Positions 21,202 through 31,473 of a DNA stretch of 64,000 nt are shown piece after piece; the first letter of the stretch is position 1, and each line of letters starts with the position of its first letter. The notes beneath the pieces were generated by a model. That model ran no database searches and was not told the DNA's origin. It worked only from the letters and a program-made list of their open reading frames with translations. This DNA comes from Pictodentalium vernedei (lineage: Eukaryota > Mollusca > Scaphopoda > Dentaliida > Dentaliidae), in contig CM062297.1 in the NCBI GenBank assembly GCA_031216915.1, positions 367,053,704 to 367,117,703 on the forward strand. Direction: 5' to 3'. Made by a program: the position numbers and the translations under genes.

Positions 21202-21363
21202 GTTGTTGTAAGGATTTTTTTTTTTGTTTTTAGAAAAAATAGATTCAAAACGCAGTTTATTAAAAAATGAACTATGTTATTTTATTTTTCGTTTTTATTC
21301 GATTAAAATTTTTTTAAAATAATTTTTTTATCTTTATATATACTATAAAAAAAAAATCTCTCT

Positions 21364-21852
21364 CTAATGTAAATCATTGAGAATGTCTTGAAATCGATCT
21401 CCTTCAGACCATCTCTTGAGAACGTAGAGACACAGGTGACCGCAAAACACTTGATCTGGTGATTGCACTTGCTCCGTGTTGTAACGAACCATCGATTTGT
21501 TGAAATAGTTCTTTATTTCTTTTGGCGGCGAGATTCCATAGCTGTCGAAATAATAATTTTTCTTCTTCCCGTTCTTCATCCACGCCACCCAGTGAGTGCC
21601 TTCACCCGATGAATCGTCTAGATTTAACATTCCGCATTCCGATTGTCGAGGTCTTCTCTTCAGCAAGGCATCTCTGGAAAAAACTCCTAGAAAATCTTCG
21701 ATTTTCAAATCTTTTGCCACATTCACCAGATCGATGTTGGATAGGGGTTCGTTGGGTAAGACGACACCTTCTACGGATATCTTTATTTTCTTATTCATAA
21801 ATAAGTATATATTTTTTTTATTTATTTTATTATAATTTACTAAAAATGACAT
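21364..21852 (-). CDS. Adenain-like cysteine protease
   Basis: A 162-residue frame that looks whole; the internal Met19 (MNKKIKISVEG) may be the true start, giving 144 residues. Catalytic residues are visible in order: His87 in GTHWVAW, Asp103 in YYFDSYG, and Cys137 in VFCGHLCLYVL, the His-Asp/Glu-Cys layout of the adenovirus protease/Ulp1 clan. The middle SECGMLNLDDSSGEGTHWV is typical of Polinton proteases. It would mature virion proteins. It lies 14 bp downstream of the polymerase region in the same direction, so the two likely share a transcript. Confidence 0.9.
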   Translation of the reverse strand: MSFLVNYNKINKKNIYLFMNKKIKISVEGVVLPNEPLSNIDLVNVAKDLKIEDFLGVFSRDALLKRRPRQSECGMLNLDDSSGEGTHWVAWMKNGKKKNYYFDSYGISPPKEIKNYFNKSMVRYNTEQVQSPDQVFCGHLCLYVLKRWSEGDRFQDILNDLH

Positions 21853-21865
21853 TATTTTTTTTTTT

Positions 21866-24800
21866 CTATTTTTTTCTTTTTCTTTTTAAACTAACTTTCT
21901 CGATGTCACTATCGATTTCCATAATTTTGTGTTCATCTAATTCTTCTTGATTTTCTGGAATTCTATCATCCGCTATCGTATCTGGAATCTTATCATCCAC
22001 AATCGCATCTAGAATCCAATCATCTCCATTCATATCGTCTAAAATTAGATCCAAAGTCCAATGTCCGAGTGCCAAAGTGCTTATTTTATCATCTAATATG
22101 AATCTCTTGTCGTCGTCGGCCGTCAGCGAAATCTTGTTGACTATTTCGGTATACAAGTCGTGATTTTCGCTTCGAATCGATTTCATAGTCTTATACACCA
22201 GACCACTTCCTAACAGACAATCTTTATACTCTTGGAAAGAGATGTTTTTCTTCACCACGCACTCTTTAACTCCTTTGCACTTCTTGATCTCTTCATCATC
22301 TTCTAAAAGATAAGCATACAGTTTGGGTCTCAAGCCCACGAATTCGACGATCTGTTTACCGCCGCTCTTGTCCTTAAATTTACCCAACACCTTCTTGTTG
22401 TCGTTCGATTGAATGTTGGACAGGTGATCGATGGGATAATTGCTCATGTCGAACCAATCGGGCACGTCCGGAGATATATCTCGGTAGACGTCTTTCGTCT
22501 CTATCTCGTAAACTAAACTGTCCGTGTCGGTGAACAGTAGTTTGCCTTTGTCACCAAATTTTCGTTTGACGTAATCGTAGTGAAACTCGTACATCAATCA
22601 CTTGCTGACATCTAAGATGATCGGTCCGAGATAATACAGTTTGTCGAACTTCAGGTGCGTCTTTTGCATGTGAACGGCCACTATATTTTCGTCAAATATA
22701 GTTCGGTGTTTGTAATTGGGTTTCGCCACTAATTTTTTAGCTCTTTTCTCAGACGTGACGAGTCAAACGTTGGTTCTCTTCCTGATGTTTTCCATCGATT
22801 TGCCGTACACGCAGTTGTTCATGAATTTGAAGAAATCTTTTTCGAAATCGTTCTCGGCTCGAGTTCTGAGATTCGTGTTGAGATCGATGTATTTTTTCAC
22901 CCAAGGCTCTTCGTCGAATTGAATGATGCGATGTATGTCTACTAATTTCATCCCGTAATCGACGTACTGTTTCAAATTCTCGCTGTAGATGACGTAGTTA
23001 CGTTTGTTAAATAAATTGGGAATGAGTTTTTCCTCATCTCCTTCGTTCGGTTCCATTCGTTCGGGAGCCAGCGGATAATCGTTGTGTGGATCGTGTAATT
23101 CTTCTGGATAGTTCAAATCAACTTCTAAAATGCAAGGATAGTCTCTCCATTTTTGCATCTCTTCCGGTTCCTTCACCCATTCGAAATTTCCAATCGGTAA
23201 AGGATGACTCATAGCCCAACAGATTATTGGCGTCCCAATACTGTATGTATTTAGTCGACCGTTTCGAATCGAAACCTTCTTTCATGTAGGGATTGTTAGC
23301 TTCAGAATGTCTGTGGGAGATCATCGAGACGCCACCTCTCGCAGCCCTTTCGAACATGAGCAACATGTCCATGTCGGATAATAATTCCAATTGGACTTCG
23401 GTGGTCTTCAACAGAGCGTCCCACGCCAAACCGGGTGCGGTGAAATACCAAGCGGGATCCAGATCGTAATTTCGACAACAGACGTCTCGAAAATTTTCGA
23501 ACACGTCTGCCAAGAGCAGAATGTCGGTCTTCAGATAGAGATCGTGATAATCTCTCATGGTTTTCATATCGAATGATTTCCACACGTTTTTGGCGTGTTC
23601 GTAATTCTCGTCGGAAATGTCGGATTCGTATAATTTCGAATAAAAATCTTCTTTCGAAGGTATTGCGGTGTCTTCGAATCTCTTTAGATAATTCATGTAA
23701 TCGTAAGGATAGACTCCTTTCCTCAACATGACGTCTACTCGTTCTCCGAAATGTTCGCTCGTGATTTTAAATTTATCCTTGCTCATGTTATCGACTAATT
23801 TTTCCAGAGCGGTCGACATGAATTTAAAAGTGTCGATGAACCGTATGCATCTACGAATGGATTTCGTTTTTTCTTTCAACGTATTTCCATCGATTACTCT
23901 TTTCTTCTCCATGAGCTTCCATTTCGTGAAGGAAATGTATCTTTCTTCGCTGTTCGCGATGCAATTTAATTCTTCGTGTGAGGTGCCTAGTTTTTTCACG
24001 AACAGATGACTGTCATAACCCGAGAGATTGTGAAACATCACCGGATGGAAAGCGGCGTCTTGATATTTTAAATTACACTTGCTGTGAGCCGGACCGCGAT
24101 ACAGACCCGTGTAATGATCGTGGTCTCTGACCTTCTTATTTTCCTCCGAATTCTCGTCGAACGATTGTCTGCATATGTGACATTCGTTGGCTCTGTTATT
24201 TTCGTCCTGCTGCTCTCGCGTGATGATCATTTTCGCCGGAGTTTTGAATTTGTCATATAACATTTGAATTTTCGATTCTAACTCTTCCACGAACCTTTGT
24301 GCCACGTCGTCGTCTTCGCGCTGTTTCATGTAGGTGAAGGGACCCATGTCGTGTTGCGAGTCGAAAGCGCATTTCATGTAAATGCAATAGCCCGAAGGTA
24401 TGTGTTTTTGATATCTTTCGACGTAACTTTGAAGAGCGTTGGGTTGACAGGAACTCATTTTCGTGGTGAAACATTCAAAATCAGCGTACACGACGAATGG
24501 TACTTTTAACCTTCTATTGTGATTTTCAAACTTCACGATGGTGTTGGGTTTTGGCATTTCGACGGCGACACCTTGATTTTCGTTGCAATATTCCTGATGT
24601 TTGGCTAATGATTTTTCGGTCTTAAATATGTTCATGCAATTGTAACATAAAGATATCTTTCCATTATGATTATTATTTTGTTTCGACAGTAATCGGGTCG
24701 GATGTTTAACCCAACAATAATGACGATTGTCACCATTCGAAATCAATAATAAAATAATCGTCTTTTCTCTTCCGCGATACGAAGTCTGTCTGAGAGGATA

Positions 24801-25886
24801 GATCTTTCGTTTTTCGTTGTCGTATCCCAGGACATTCACCGCTACGGTGGGATTTTGAACCTCGAAACGTTCGATGTGTTTTAACTCTGTTGGAAAAGTC
24901 ACTCCGGTCCAATCGAGATTTTTAGAAGTTTCCTCATAACGAGAAACTATATCGGTGTGTATTTCGACAGGGTATAAAGCGGAGGTGACTGCCCATTTAA
25001 AACACTGATCATCTTTATTTCTCATGTTGACCACGGCGTGTTTCTTAGTCAAGAAATACAGTAATTCCAAGTAGGAAGATCCTTTCAACGGTTCGTTTTT
25101 ATTCATGTGAATTTCGAGTTTCAACACCTCACCGAACGTCCAATTACTACCTTCATGTTGATAATTCGCAAGAGACGTCAACATCTTGTCTTTCATCTTT
25201 TCGAAAACGTCCGATAGATCTGAACCTCGAAATACGGGTTCGACGTTAGATCTGAAATATGCATTTTTCATGATGCTCTCACCGGACTTCACGTCAATTT
25301 TATTCATTATGCAATGGAGTATCATCTTAATTTTTAATCCCAAGTTCATGTATTCGCGAAACAAATCCAATACTTCTTTCTTCACCCGTTCCATGAACAA
25401 TTTCGGATTGACTTTCTTCAATGAGTGAATCATGTCGAAAGTTTTAAAAATGCCTTTGATCGCACTCTCCCGTTCTTCGGGTTTCGATTGGAATAGTTCC
25501 GCAACGAGTCGTGTTACATATTCTTCTCCTTTCTCTTCGTTGATTGCTCGTTGAATTTCGCTCGATATATCTCATTTGTCTTGAATCTGAAGTGCATCAC
25601 TCGTTTTCGTTTTTCTTTTCTTTTCTTTGGAAACTTGATGTTCTTCAACGGCTTTTCGTTTAGTCGTCTTCTTATTTTTTACAACCGATGCATCTTTTGA
25701 CATCGTTGCTATCGTAATGTCGTTTGCCTTTCTAGCGTTTCGCAAATATTCTTGTATGACTTCAATTTTTTTTGATTTAGTTCTATGCTTTCTGAAATCT
25801 GAAATTTGTAATAGTTTACAAATCTCGTTTAACTGAGGTATGGTTTTCTCATTTAAATTTACCATTGTTTTATCTGTTTGCTTCAT
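21866..25886 (-). CDS. Protein-primed DNA polymerase B region
   Basis: Family B polymerase of the protein-primed type. Exonuclease blocks: VVYADFECF, HNLSGYDSHLFVKKL and LYLKTDILLLADVF. Polymerase blocks: YWDANNLLG (A), KFMNNCVYGKSMEN (B) and LLFTDTDSLVYEI (C, the catalytic DTDS). Between the first two exonuclease blocks is a Cys/His module, CHICRQSF...HDHYTG...HSKCNL, resembling endonuclease VII/HNH zinc modules. The upstream N-terminal portion (near 25572-25886) has a SAP-like stretch, NLNEKTIPQLNEICKLLQI. The enzyme would copy the element using a terminal protein as primer. The gene is broken in roughly three places in this fossil. Confidence 0.92.
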
Positions 25887-25948
25887 TTGTAAGAATATTT
25901 TTTTTTTGAATTTTGTATTAAATAATTTGTTAAAAAAGTTTTGCTTTT

Positions 25949-25971
25949 TTACTCTTTATATATATATATAA
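25949..25971 (-). promoter_or_regulatory. AT-rich promoter-like motif of the polymerase gene
   Basis: On the minus strand TATATATATATATAAAGAGT followed by A-runs, about 63 bp upstream of the ATG at 25886. Same TATATATATA-AAGAG order as the motifs at 26363 and 26449. Confidence 0.5.
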
Positions 25972-26033
25972 TAAAAAAAAAAAAAAAAAAAAAAAGTTAA
26001 ATTTTAAATTCAATTTTTTAATACAAAATTCGA

Positions 26034-26327
26034 ATGTGTTTGAAAGTGGATGAAGCCATGCTCGATTTCTTTTACGAGTACCAAAGCGAACTGTTGATTA
26101 ATATCATCGTCGCTGAAGACAGAGAATTCGACAGAGATGATTTATTGTTGTCCTATGGAGATTACATATATCCAATAATCTCACCCGAACTCGTGAAGAA
26201 ATCAGGTGGTGAGAGCGCATTCGCCTATGAAAAAAAACTCAAAAGAGTAAAGATAAACATTCACACCATTTTCGTATGTGGAAAAATGACGAATGTCAAC
26301 TTGCTAATAACGGACTTGGAAATATAA
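26034..26327 (+). CDS. Small Polinton protein, paralogue 1
   Basis: A 97-residue frame starting MCLKVDEAMLDFFYEYQSEL. It is clearly similar to the C-terminal two thirds of the next gene (26518-26967): both have DEA..D..YEYQS.L, EDxEFDxDDL, GxYI.P.IS.ELVKK and end NxLITDLEI. It has no counterpart of the basic N-terminal 50 residues. The pair is a tandem duplication within the element. Function unknown; no domain recognised. The spacing from the divergent polymerase gene is about 150 bp. Confidence 0.55.
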   Translation: MCLKVDEAMLDFFYEYQSELLINIIVAEDREFDRDDLLLSYGDYIYPIISPELVKKSGGESAFAYEKKLKRVKINIHTIFVCGKMTNVNLLITDLEI

Positions 26328-26362
26328 ACAATAGAGAGATTGAAATTAAAAATTTTACTTTT

Positions 26363-26385
26363 TATATATATATATAAAGAGAAAA
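26363..26385 (+). promoter_or_regulatory. AT-rich promoter-like motif between the paralogues
   Basis: TATATATATATATAAAGAGA followed by an A-run, 130-150 bp before the ATG at 26518. A second, shorter version TATATATATAAAGAGTAAAA lies at 26449-26468, about 50 bp before the ATG. The doubling fits the tandem duplication. Confidence 0.5.
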
Positions 26386-26517
26386 AAAACTTTTACTAAA
26401 AAAATTTTACATTAAAGAAAATTAAAAATTAAAAAAAACAACTTTTTTATATATATAAAGAGTAAAAAAAAAAAAACTTTTTAAACAAATTACTATTTAA
26501 ATACTAAATAATCAATC

Positions 26518-26967
26518 ATGAAGACAACAACACCTAAAAGATGTGAATTGAAATTGAAACGAGTCGAAATGTATAATAAATTCGGTCATAAAATCTATAG
26601 ATTACAACGACACGATCCCATCGCATTGAACGAGGTCGAGACGAAGGGCTTAAAGCACAAATATGAGAAATATAAGATGCCTTTGAAATTGGACGAAGCC
26701 GCGATCGATTTGATTTACGAGTACCAAAGCGATCTGCAGAACATCGTCATCGCCGAAGATGGAGAATTCGACAAGGACGATTTGTCGTTGCCCTATGGAA
26801 ATTACATATTTCCAAACATCTCATTCGAACTCGTGAAGAAATTGGGTGGTGAGAGCGAGTTGACCGATGTAAAAAAACTCAAAAGTGTAAAGATAAACAT
26901 TCAATACGTTTTCGAAAAAGGAGAAGACACGAGTGTCAACATGCTAATAACGGACTTGGAAATATAA
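26518..26967 (+). CDS. Small Polinton protein, paralogue 2
   Basis: A 149-residue frame that looks whole: a basic N-terminal part (MKTTTPKRCELKLKRVEMYN, LQRHDPIALNEVETKGLKH) followed by the acidic part shared with 26034-26327. It contains EDGEFDKDDLSLPYGNYIF and ends MLITDLEI. Alternating charged segments suggest a small nucleic-acid or partner-binding protein, which is inference. It converges with the gene at 27045-27488, and a hairpin with ATCTCATTACTTTTT lies between them. Confidence 0.6.
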   Translation: MKTTTPKRCELKLKRVEMYNKFGHKIYRLQRHDPIALNEVETKGLKHKYEKYKMPLKLDEAAIDLIYEYQSDLQNIVIAEDGEFDKDDLSLPYGNYIFPNISFELVKKLGGESELTDVKKLKSVKINIQYVFEKGEDTSVNMLITDLEI

Positions 26968-27019
26968 ACAATAGAGGGATTAATTTTTAGCGAAGAAAAA
27001 TGAAAAATAAAAAAAAAAA

Positions 27020-27060
27020 GTATTAAGATCATCTTTAGATCTCATTACTTTTTTTTTTTT
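27020..27060. terminator. Hairpin between convergent genes (26967 and 27045)
   Basis: AAGTATTAAGATCATCTTTAGATCTCATTACTT flanked by A- and T-runs folds imperfectly. It shares ATCTCATTACTTTTTTTTTT with the hairpin at 19.9 kb, at the same kind of convergent junction. Confidence 0.5.
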
Positions 27061-27488
27061 TGTTTTCCTTCTTCTTCACTATCATCATAATATATTATAA
27101 TAACGTTTCCTTTTCTCTCAAATTTCAGCGTCGATTCTTCTTTTTCTTTTTTTCTTTTTCTTTGTGATGTGATACGTTTATGGCAACATTTTTGTTTATC
27201 CGAATCATAATTATGAACGAATGTTGTGCATCTCTTGGTAACACTCGCATCATTACCATTCTCTTCAGAAGGTAGTGGTGACCGTGGAAAGCATCGTCTC
27301 ATTCTCAACCATCTATCCCGCGCTTCATCTATCTCTTTCATTAGTTCTTTCCTCAGATATCCATCATTAGCGTCTAACCATTTTTTTATTTTTTCGCTCT
27401 CTGGCTCGCGATGTCCGTCATTATCGTCAAATTGTTTCTCCACCTTTTCATCCAGGTGATAAATTTGTTTCTCCACCTTTTTACCCAT
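27045..27488 (-). CDS. Charged hypothetical protein
   Basis: A 147-residue frame that looks whole, starting MGKKVEKQIYHLDEKVEKQF. Repeated DEKVEKQ and DANDG/DNDGH words near the N-terminus, a central helical stretch with Trp and Arg (KEIDEARDRWLRMRRCF), then a Lys/Arg patch and a short strand RKGNVIIIYYDDSEEEG with a Lys tail. No family recognised. It is the last gene of the leftward virion block; the basic regions could bind DNA. Confidence 0.5.
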   Translation of the reverse strand: MGKKVEKQIYHLDEKVEKQFDDNDGHREPESEKIKKWLDANDGYLRKELMKEIDEARDRWLRMRRCFPRSPLPSEENGNDASVTKRCTTFVHNYDSDKQKCCHKRITSQRKRKKEKEESTLKFERKGNVIIIYYDDSEEEGKQKKKK

Positions 27489-27542
27489 TTTAAATATATT
27501 ATTTTATACTTTCTATGATTTTATATTTTATATAATTTATAT

Positions 27543-28154
27543 TTATAATAACATATTCAAAATCGGTATGTTCTTAAATGGCGAATTCTCACCGAGCAAC
27601 AAACCCTTGCCGAGTCGCTCGACGTTCCGTCCACTCTTCAGATAGAGACCGTTTCCTCTCAGAGAGTTGCCACCTCTAACGGGTTCTAGATACAATCCTT
27701 TACCGCTGTTGTCTACGTGAACGCGACACACGGCTCCTCCCTTCTTCAAAAACAGTCCGCTGCCACCCATTAATTTCTCAACTGCCGAACTAGCGAGTCC
27801 CGTGAGAGCTCCCACGCCAAGAGTCTTTCCGAGAAAGGGTAGCGCCTTTGCGGCCAAGGGTAATGCTTTTGCGGCTATTCCTGCCAATAGCGGTAGGAAA
27901 ACACCTTTCATTCTCAAATTGTATCTCAATTGAGCGGGACTCATTCTCACCGTCAACCCTCTTCCATCGTGAATCGCTTTCTCCATCCTTTTGATTTGAC
28001 TTCTGGTCCAGGCGATCGAATCCTGACCGCCTCTCGTCAGATCTTCATGAGTGAATTTGAATCTCACCACCTCGCCTCGAGTTGTTAACGCTCTCTTAAG
28101 TTTCTTCCTCTGTCCTGCGGATATGTTCACGTTTTTAACCACGTATTCTGTCAT
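27543..28154 (-). CDS. Minor virion protein, hydrophobic Gly-rich (pX/pVI-like)
   Basis: A 203-residue frame that looks whole. N-terminal RKKLKRALTTRG and a helix; then GRGLTVRMSPAQLRYNLRMK; a hydrophobic Ala/Leu/Gly stretch (FLPLLAGIAAKALPLAAKAL) at about 86-125; and a C-terminal part with four GLYL/GLFL/GLLL-type repeats ending SPFKNIPILNMLL. This order is well known to me from virion proteins of Polintons and adintoviruses in many invertebrates, where an adenovirus pX or pVI-like membrane-active or core role is suggested. An AT-rich TATATATATA word lies about 110 bp upstream. Confidence 0.75.
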   Translation of the reverse strand: MTEYVVKNVNISAGQRKKLKRALTTRGEVVRFKFTHEDLTRGGQDSIAWTRSQIKRMEKAIHDGRGLTVRMSPAQLRYNLRMKGVFLPLLAGIAAKALPLAAKALPFLGKTLGVGALTGLASSAVEKLMGGSGLFLKKGGAVCRVHVDNSGKGLYLEPVRGGNSLRGNGLYLKSGRNVERLGKGLLLGENSPFKNIPILNMLL

Positions 28155-28297
28155 AATTCTGTTTTTTTTTTTTTTAAATATATTTACTTCAATTGTTTCT
28201 TGTTTAATAATTATATTAAAATAATTTTGTAAAATTAATATTGCGTTTATTTTATTTTTGTTATCTATATATATAATTTTTTTTTTTTTTTTTGCTT

Positions 28298-29053
28298 TTA
28301 TATTTCTCTTATGTGAAATCGTATCGTCACTCTCTCTCCGCGAAGATCTAACAGTTCACCATTTTGATCCGTCAACGTGGTTTTGAGACTATACAACGTG
28401 TCTAAAATCACTGGTAGATAAACTAAATTTCGAGGTCGCTCCACGATCTTATAAACCGGCGACACGTTTGGAAAGAAGGAATAGATCGTCGGTTGAGCGC
28501 TACCATGCACGTAGCTTCCAGCAATCACGTCCACGTTCACCAGAATGCTATTGACTGCGAGAATGTCGACTGTATTTTCAGATGCCGCGTGGCCTCGATA
28601 CATCTTTCGATCGAATCCCAACATCTTACCTATAGAATCGTCCGTGTTGAAATCCACTCGAAAATTATCTTCCAAATCCAACATCGTCTGTAAGGTATTA
28701 GGATTGGGAGCGAGTCTGATCTTGTTGCTTCCTTTTCCATCCGTCTTCATTCACGTCTGAATGTAATGGTTCAAATCGTCTATGTCGTAACTCCCTTTGG
28801 GAATTCGAAGCTCCAACCAATCCGTTCCGTCGGAATACTTGAACGAGTTATTCTTTTCGGTGACGTTGGGAAAGGAATAATAAGTCTCCAGATTCACCAA
28901 GGCCATCTCGTATCTTTTCTCTCTATTCAATTCGATGGAAGGTTCGAATTTCGTAGCGAATCGAGTCGAATCGCCACTCACCACGATTTGAATGGATTGT
29001 TTTGCAGCCGTATTCTCGGCTATCCGTCCTAACAATTCTCCATGTTCGAACAT
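28298..29053 (-). CDS. Minor capsid (penton-like, single jelly-roll) protein region
   Basis: The N-terminal part (from 29053) has IQIVVSGDSTRFATKFEPSI, ALVNLETYYSFPNV and LELRIPKGSYDIDDLN. The C-terminal part has LDLEDNFRVDF, TVDILAVNSILVNVDVIAGS, QPTIYSFFPNVSPVYKI and LRGERVTIRFHIRE. These are the blocks of the Polinton minor capsid protein thought to form pentons at the virion vertices. It lies directly downstream of the packaging ATPase. The gene is broken in this fossil. Confidence 0.85.
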
Positions 29054-29083
29054 TATATTTAATTTTATTTTTTTTATTCAAAA

Positions 29084-29935
29084 CTAATTATTTGAAGATT
29101 TATTATTTTCTAAATTTTTATTTTCACGCTCTATCTTATTATTATTACCATCAGAAACATAAAACTTGTCGAATCCGCACCGATATTTTCCACGATTAAA
29201 TTCGCTTGTCAAATCGATCACGACGAAATTGTAAAGTCCACCATCCCAAACCCTCTTGCAGAATCTCCTGAATTCCGCAGCGCTCATGTCGTTTGCGACG
29301 TGATCGCCGTAGATGTGATTGAGATTCTTGAGATCTTGGCGAAAGAGACATAGAAAATTAGCGTTCTCCCTTATCGTCTGTCTGGGCAATCGAAAATAAT
29401 TCTGCGACAGGTAGAAACAGTCCACGTTGCTGTGTCGACCCCTAACGTAATACGATTCGCATCGGTTCTGTCTCTCCAAAAGCAGATCGTCGAAAATCAT
29501 GAGATTCTTATCTTCCGATTTCAGTTCTCTAGCATCTGGAACGTCGCTAGCGTTCTCATAAAATCGACACTCGACGTTCGAAGATGCATTTCTCTTCATC
29601 AGCTCCGTCGCCGCGCCGTCCAAAATGGTCGAGAGTGGAGCTCCGCTCTTGTCGAATTCCTCCCTACTGTCAAAGATTCTGGCTATGACGTCCTTGGGCA
29701 ATCTGCGATCCATGCACTCTCTAAGCAATCTGTATTCGGGTTGAAACAAGCTCTTGCCAAACACGAACAATCTGTCGTAATCCAACCAGTCGGGTCGGGA
29801 CAACAGATTCATCAACAGATTGGTCTTTCCACAATTCGATTTTCCCACTATCAAGCCTCTTATGCTCTTGGGAAAGAACTCGTTATTCGACCTCTTGGTC
29901 GCGGCGTCGTTCCAAGACATATCTTTAATGTTCAT
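29084..29935 (-). CDS. Genome-packaging ATPase (FtsK/HerA, A32-like)
   Basis: A 283-residue frame that looks whole. Walker A is GKSNCGKT at 31-38 after the strand IRGLIVG. Walker B is KNLMIFDDLL near residue 145. A sensor-like NVDCFYLSQNYFRLPRQTIR follows. The fold and motif order are those of the A32-like packaging ATPases of Polintons, virophages and large DNA viruses. It would pump element DNA into the capsid. The long plus-strand open frame across the same bases has no family features and is a shadow. Confidence 0.92.
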   Translation of the reverse strand: MNIKDMSWNDAATKRSNNEFFPKSIRGLIVGKSNCGKTNLLMNLLSRPDWLDYDRLFVFGKSLFQPEYRLLRECMDRRLPKDVIARIFDSREEFDKSGAPLSTILDGAATELMKRNASSNVECRFYENASDVPDARELKSEDKNLMIFDDLLLERQNRCESYYVRGRHSNVDCFYLSQNYFRLPRQTIRENANFLCLFRQDLKNLNHIYGDHVANDMSAAEFRRFCKRVWDGGLYNFVVIDLTSEFNRGKYRCGFDKFYVSDGNNNKIERENKNLENNKSSNN

Positions 29936-30036
29936 CTTTGTTTTTATTTTGTTTGTTATTTTAGATTCTTTTCAAACACAAATTTTTTTTTTTTATGTTT
30001 TTTCAAACTCTGTTTTTTAATGTTATTATTATTTAT

Positions 30037-30417
30037 TTATATCGCACCGTCGCGAGTTCTCTTCAATCCGGATCCACTCGTCATTTTGGCTAAATCTTGT
30101 ATGGGCACCACGGCATCCTTAAAATCTTTCCAACTTTTCGGCGTTCGCTCTAACGCAGCTCGCTTCGCCGGCGGTCTGATCAACTTGTCGATCAACGCGT
30201 CGGCTGCCCTCTTGCCAGCCACAGAAGCTATCCTACCACTGGCTTCGGAAGCGGCTTTCTTACCAGCATCCAAAGCCGTCTTCTTACCGACCTCAAACGC
30301 GGTCGATCCGAGTTTTCTACCTGCATTACTCGTGAACGCTCGCATTATAGAATCGACGATGCCAGAACCGCCTTGAACGTAAGTTCTGACGTATCCCCTG
30401 TTCTTTATCACCAACAT
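30037..30417 (-). CDS. Small basic Ala/Gly-rich virion (core-like) protein
   Basis: A 126-residue frame that looks whole. After MLVIKNRGYVRTYVQGGSG come repeated Ala/Lys/Gly helices (KKTALDAGKKAASEASGRIA, GKRAADALIDKL), then PPAKRAALERTPKSWKDFKD and a basic GLKRTRDGAI tail. Its composition and position beside the packaging ATPase resemble the core-type small proteins of Polintons and the adenovirus core proteins VII/X. DNA condensation in the virion is inferred. Confidence 0.65.
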   Translation of the reverse strand: MLVIKNRGYVRTYVQGGSGIVDSIMRAFTSNAGRKLGSTAFEVGKKTALDAGKKAASEASGRIASVAGKRAADALIDKLIRPPAKRAALERTPKSWKDFKDAVVPIQDLAKMTSGSGLKRTRDGAI

Positions 30418-30544
30418 ATTTTATTTTTATGATATATTTTTGTTTTTTTTCACTGGTAAATCTTTTTGTCGTTTTTAAATACTTTTATTATTCTAGTGTA
30501 AGAATTTAATGTTTTATTTTTTTTGTTTGTTTGTTTGATTTGTT

Positions 30545-31473
30545 TCTCTCTACTTATTATATACACATCGATCCTTCAATTCGTTCATCAGCCTTTTATA
30601 CTGGTTTTTATTCAAAACCTTCTGTCTTAACAATTCGTCAGATATAGCAACTATCTGATTATCTAATCCCGTGTTACCAGCCCGTCTGCTCGCCATCAAC
30701 AAACTCAATCACTGAGACAGAGCGTTGGAATCGCTTGGAAGAAAAGTGGTTTTCACCCCTTTGCCAGTCACCGATTCGACGAACTTCTTGTTCATATCCC
30801 ATATGGGTTTCACCACTTTCGTCCACTTGTAACCTCTGTTGGCTTTGGGTCTCGTCTCTCTGGCATCGTTATTTCTCTTCATGGCGTGAGTCTGGACCAG
30901 AATGTCTCCGTAATTGTCGAAATCCTGTTCCGTGTAATCGCCGGGCTTGTCGTAAAGGAGCAATCTCTGCAGACCATCAGTTACTTTATATTTATTCGAA
31001 CCCACGATCAATTCATCATCATCCATTTCCACTTCCGTATCACCTACAAAAGTTCTACCCTCAGAATCCTTATAAATTCCATACGACTGATCTCTATTAC
31101 CGCCATCATCATCGTACGAGGCGACGCTACTAGTGGTGATAGTCGAAGCCGTATCATCAGACTCGCTCATATCTGTTTGAATTCCCGTGGGAACGTAATC
31201 CGGTGTAGATTGAACGGAATACCGATTTCCAAAACTAGGAGGCAACGAACCCATTCTCAAAGAACTCTCCTTTATGGGTCTCAATTCTTCGACTATCTCC
31301 TTCCTGCTTCGCTCTTGACCCTCCGTCATGGGTTTAAATATTTTTGTGGCTTTGCGTCTGAGTTCCATCTCACCAAGACGTCTGCTCCTATCAGCTGACT
31401 GAATCCCCTTCTTAGCACGTTCATACTGTTCTAAAATTCGATCTCGGTGTCTAGAATCCATCTGTAAAAACAT
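30545..31473 (-). CDS. Conserved late Polinton protein region
   Basis: The main open segment (from 31473) starts MFLQMDSRHRDRILEQYERA, a charged helix containing KIFKPMTEGQERSRKEIVEE. An acidic Ser/Thr/Asp linker follows. A conserved domain has YGIYKDSEGRTFVGDTEVEM, IVGSNKYKVTDGLQRLLLYD and KPGDYTEQDFDNYGDILVQT, and then GYKWTKVVKPIW. The '(G)LxxLxxxxxPxDYTxxDxxxYxxIL' signature is shared by many Polintons, from memory. The function is unknown; a virion or packaging role fits its place at the head of the leftward virion block. The downstream part (near 30545-30700) adds a basic Arg/Lys-rich tail. Not fully open in this copy. Confidence 0.65.

Noticed and set aside
20605-21270. 221-codon plus-strand frame, and others opposite the fibre-like and polymerase genes
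   Set aside because: Shadows of minus-strand genes that have recognisable motifs.
29432-30376. 314-codon open frame on the plus strand
   Set aside because: It lies opposite the packaging ATPase, which has clear Walker motifs, and its own product is biased and matches nothing I know.
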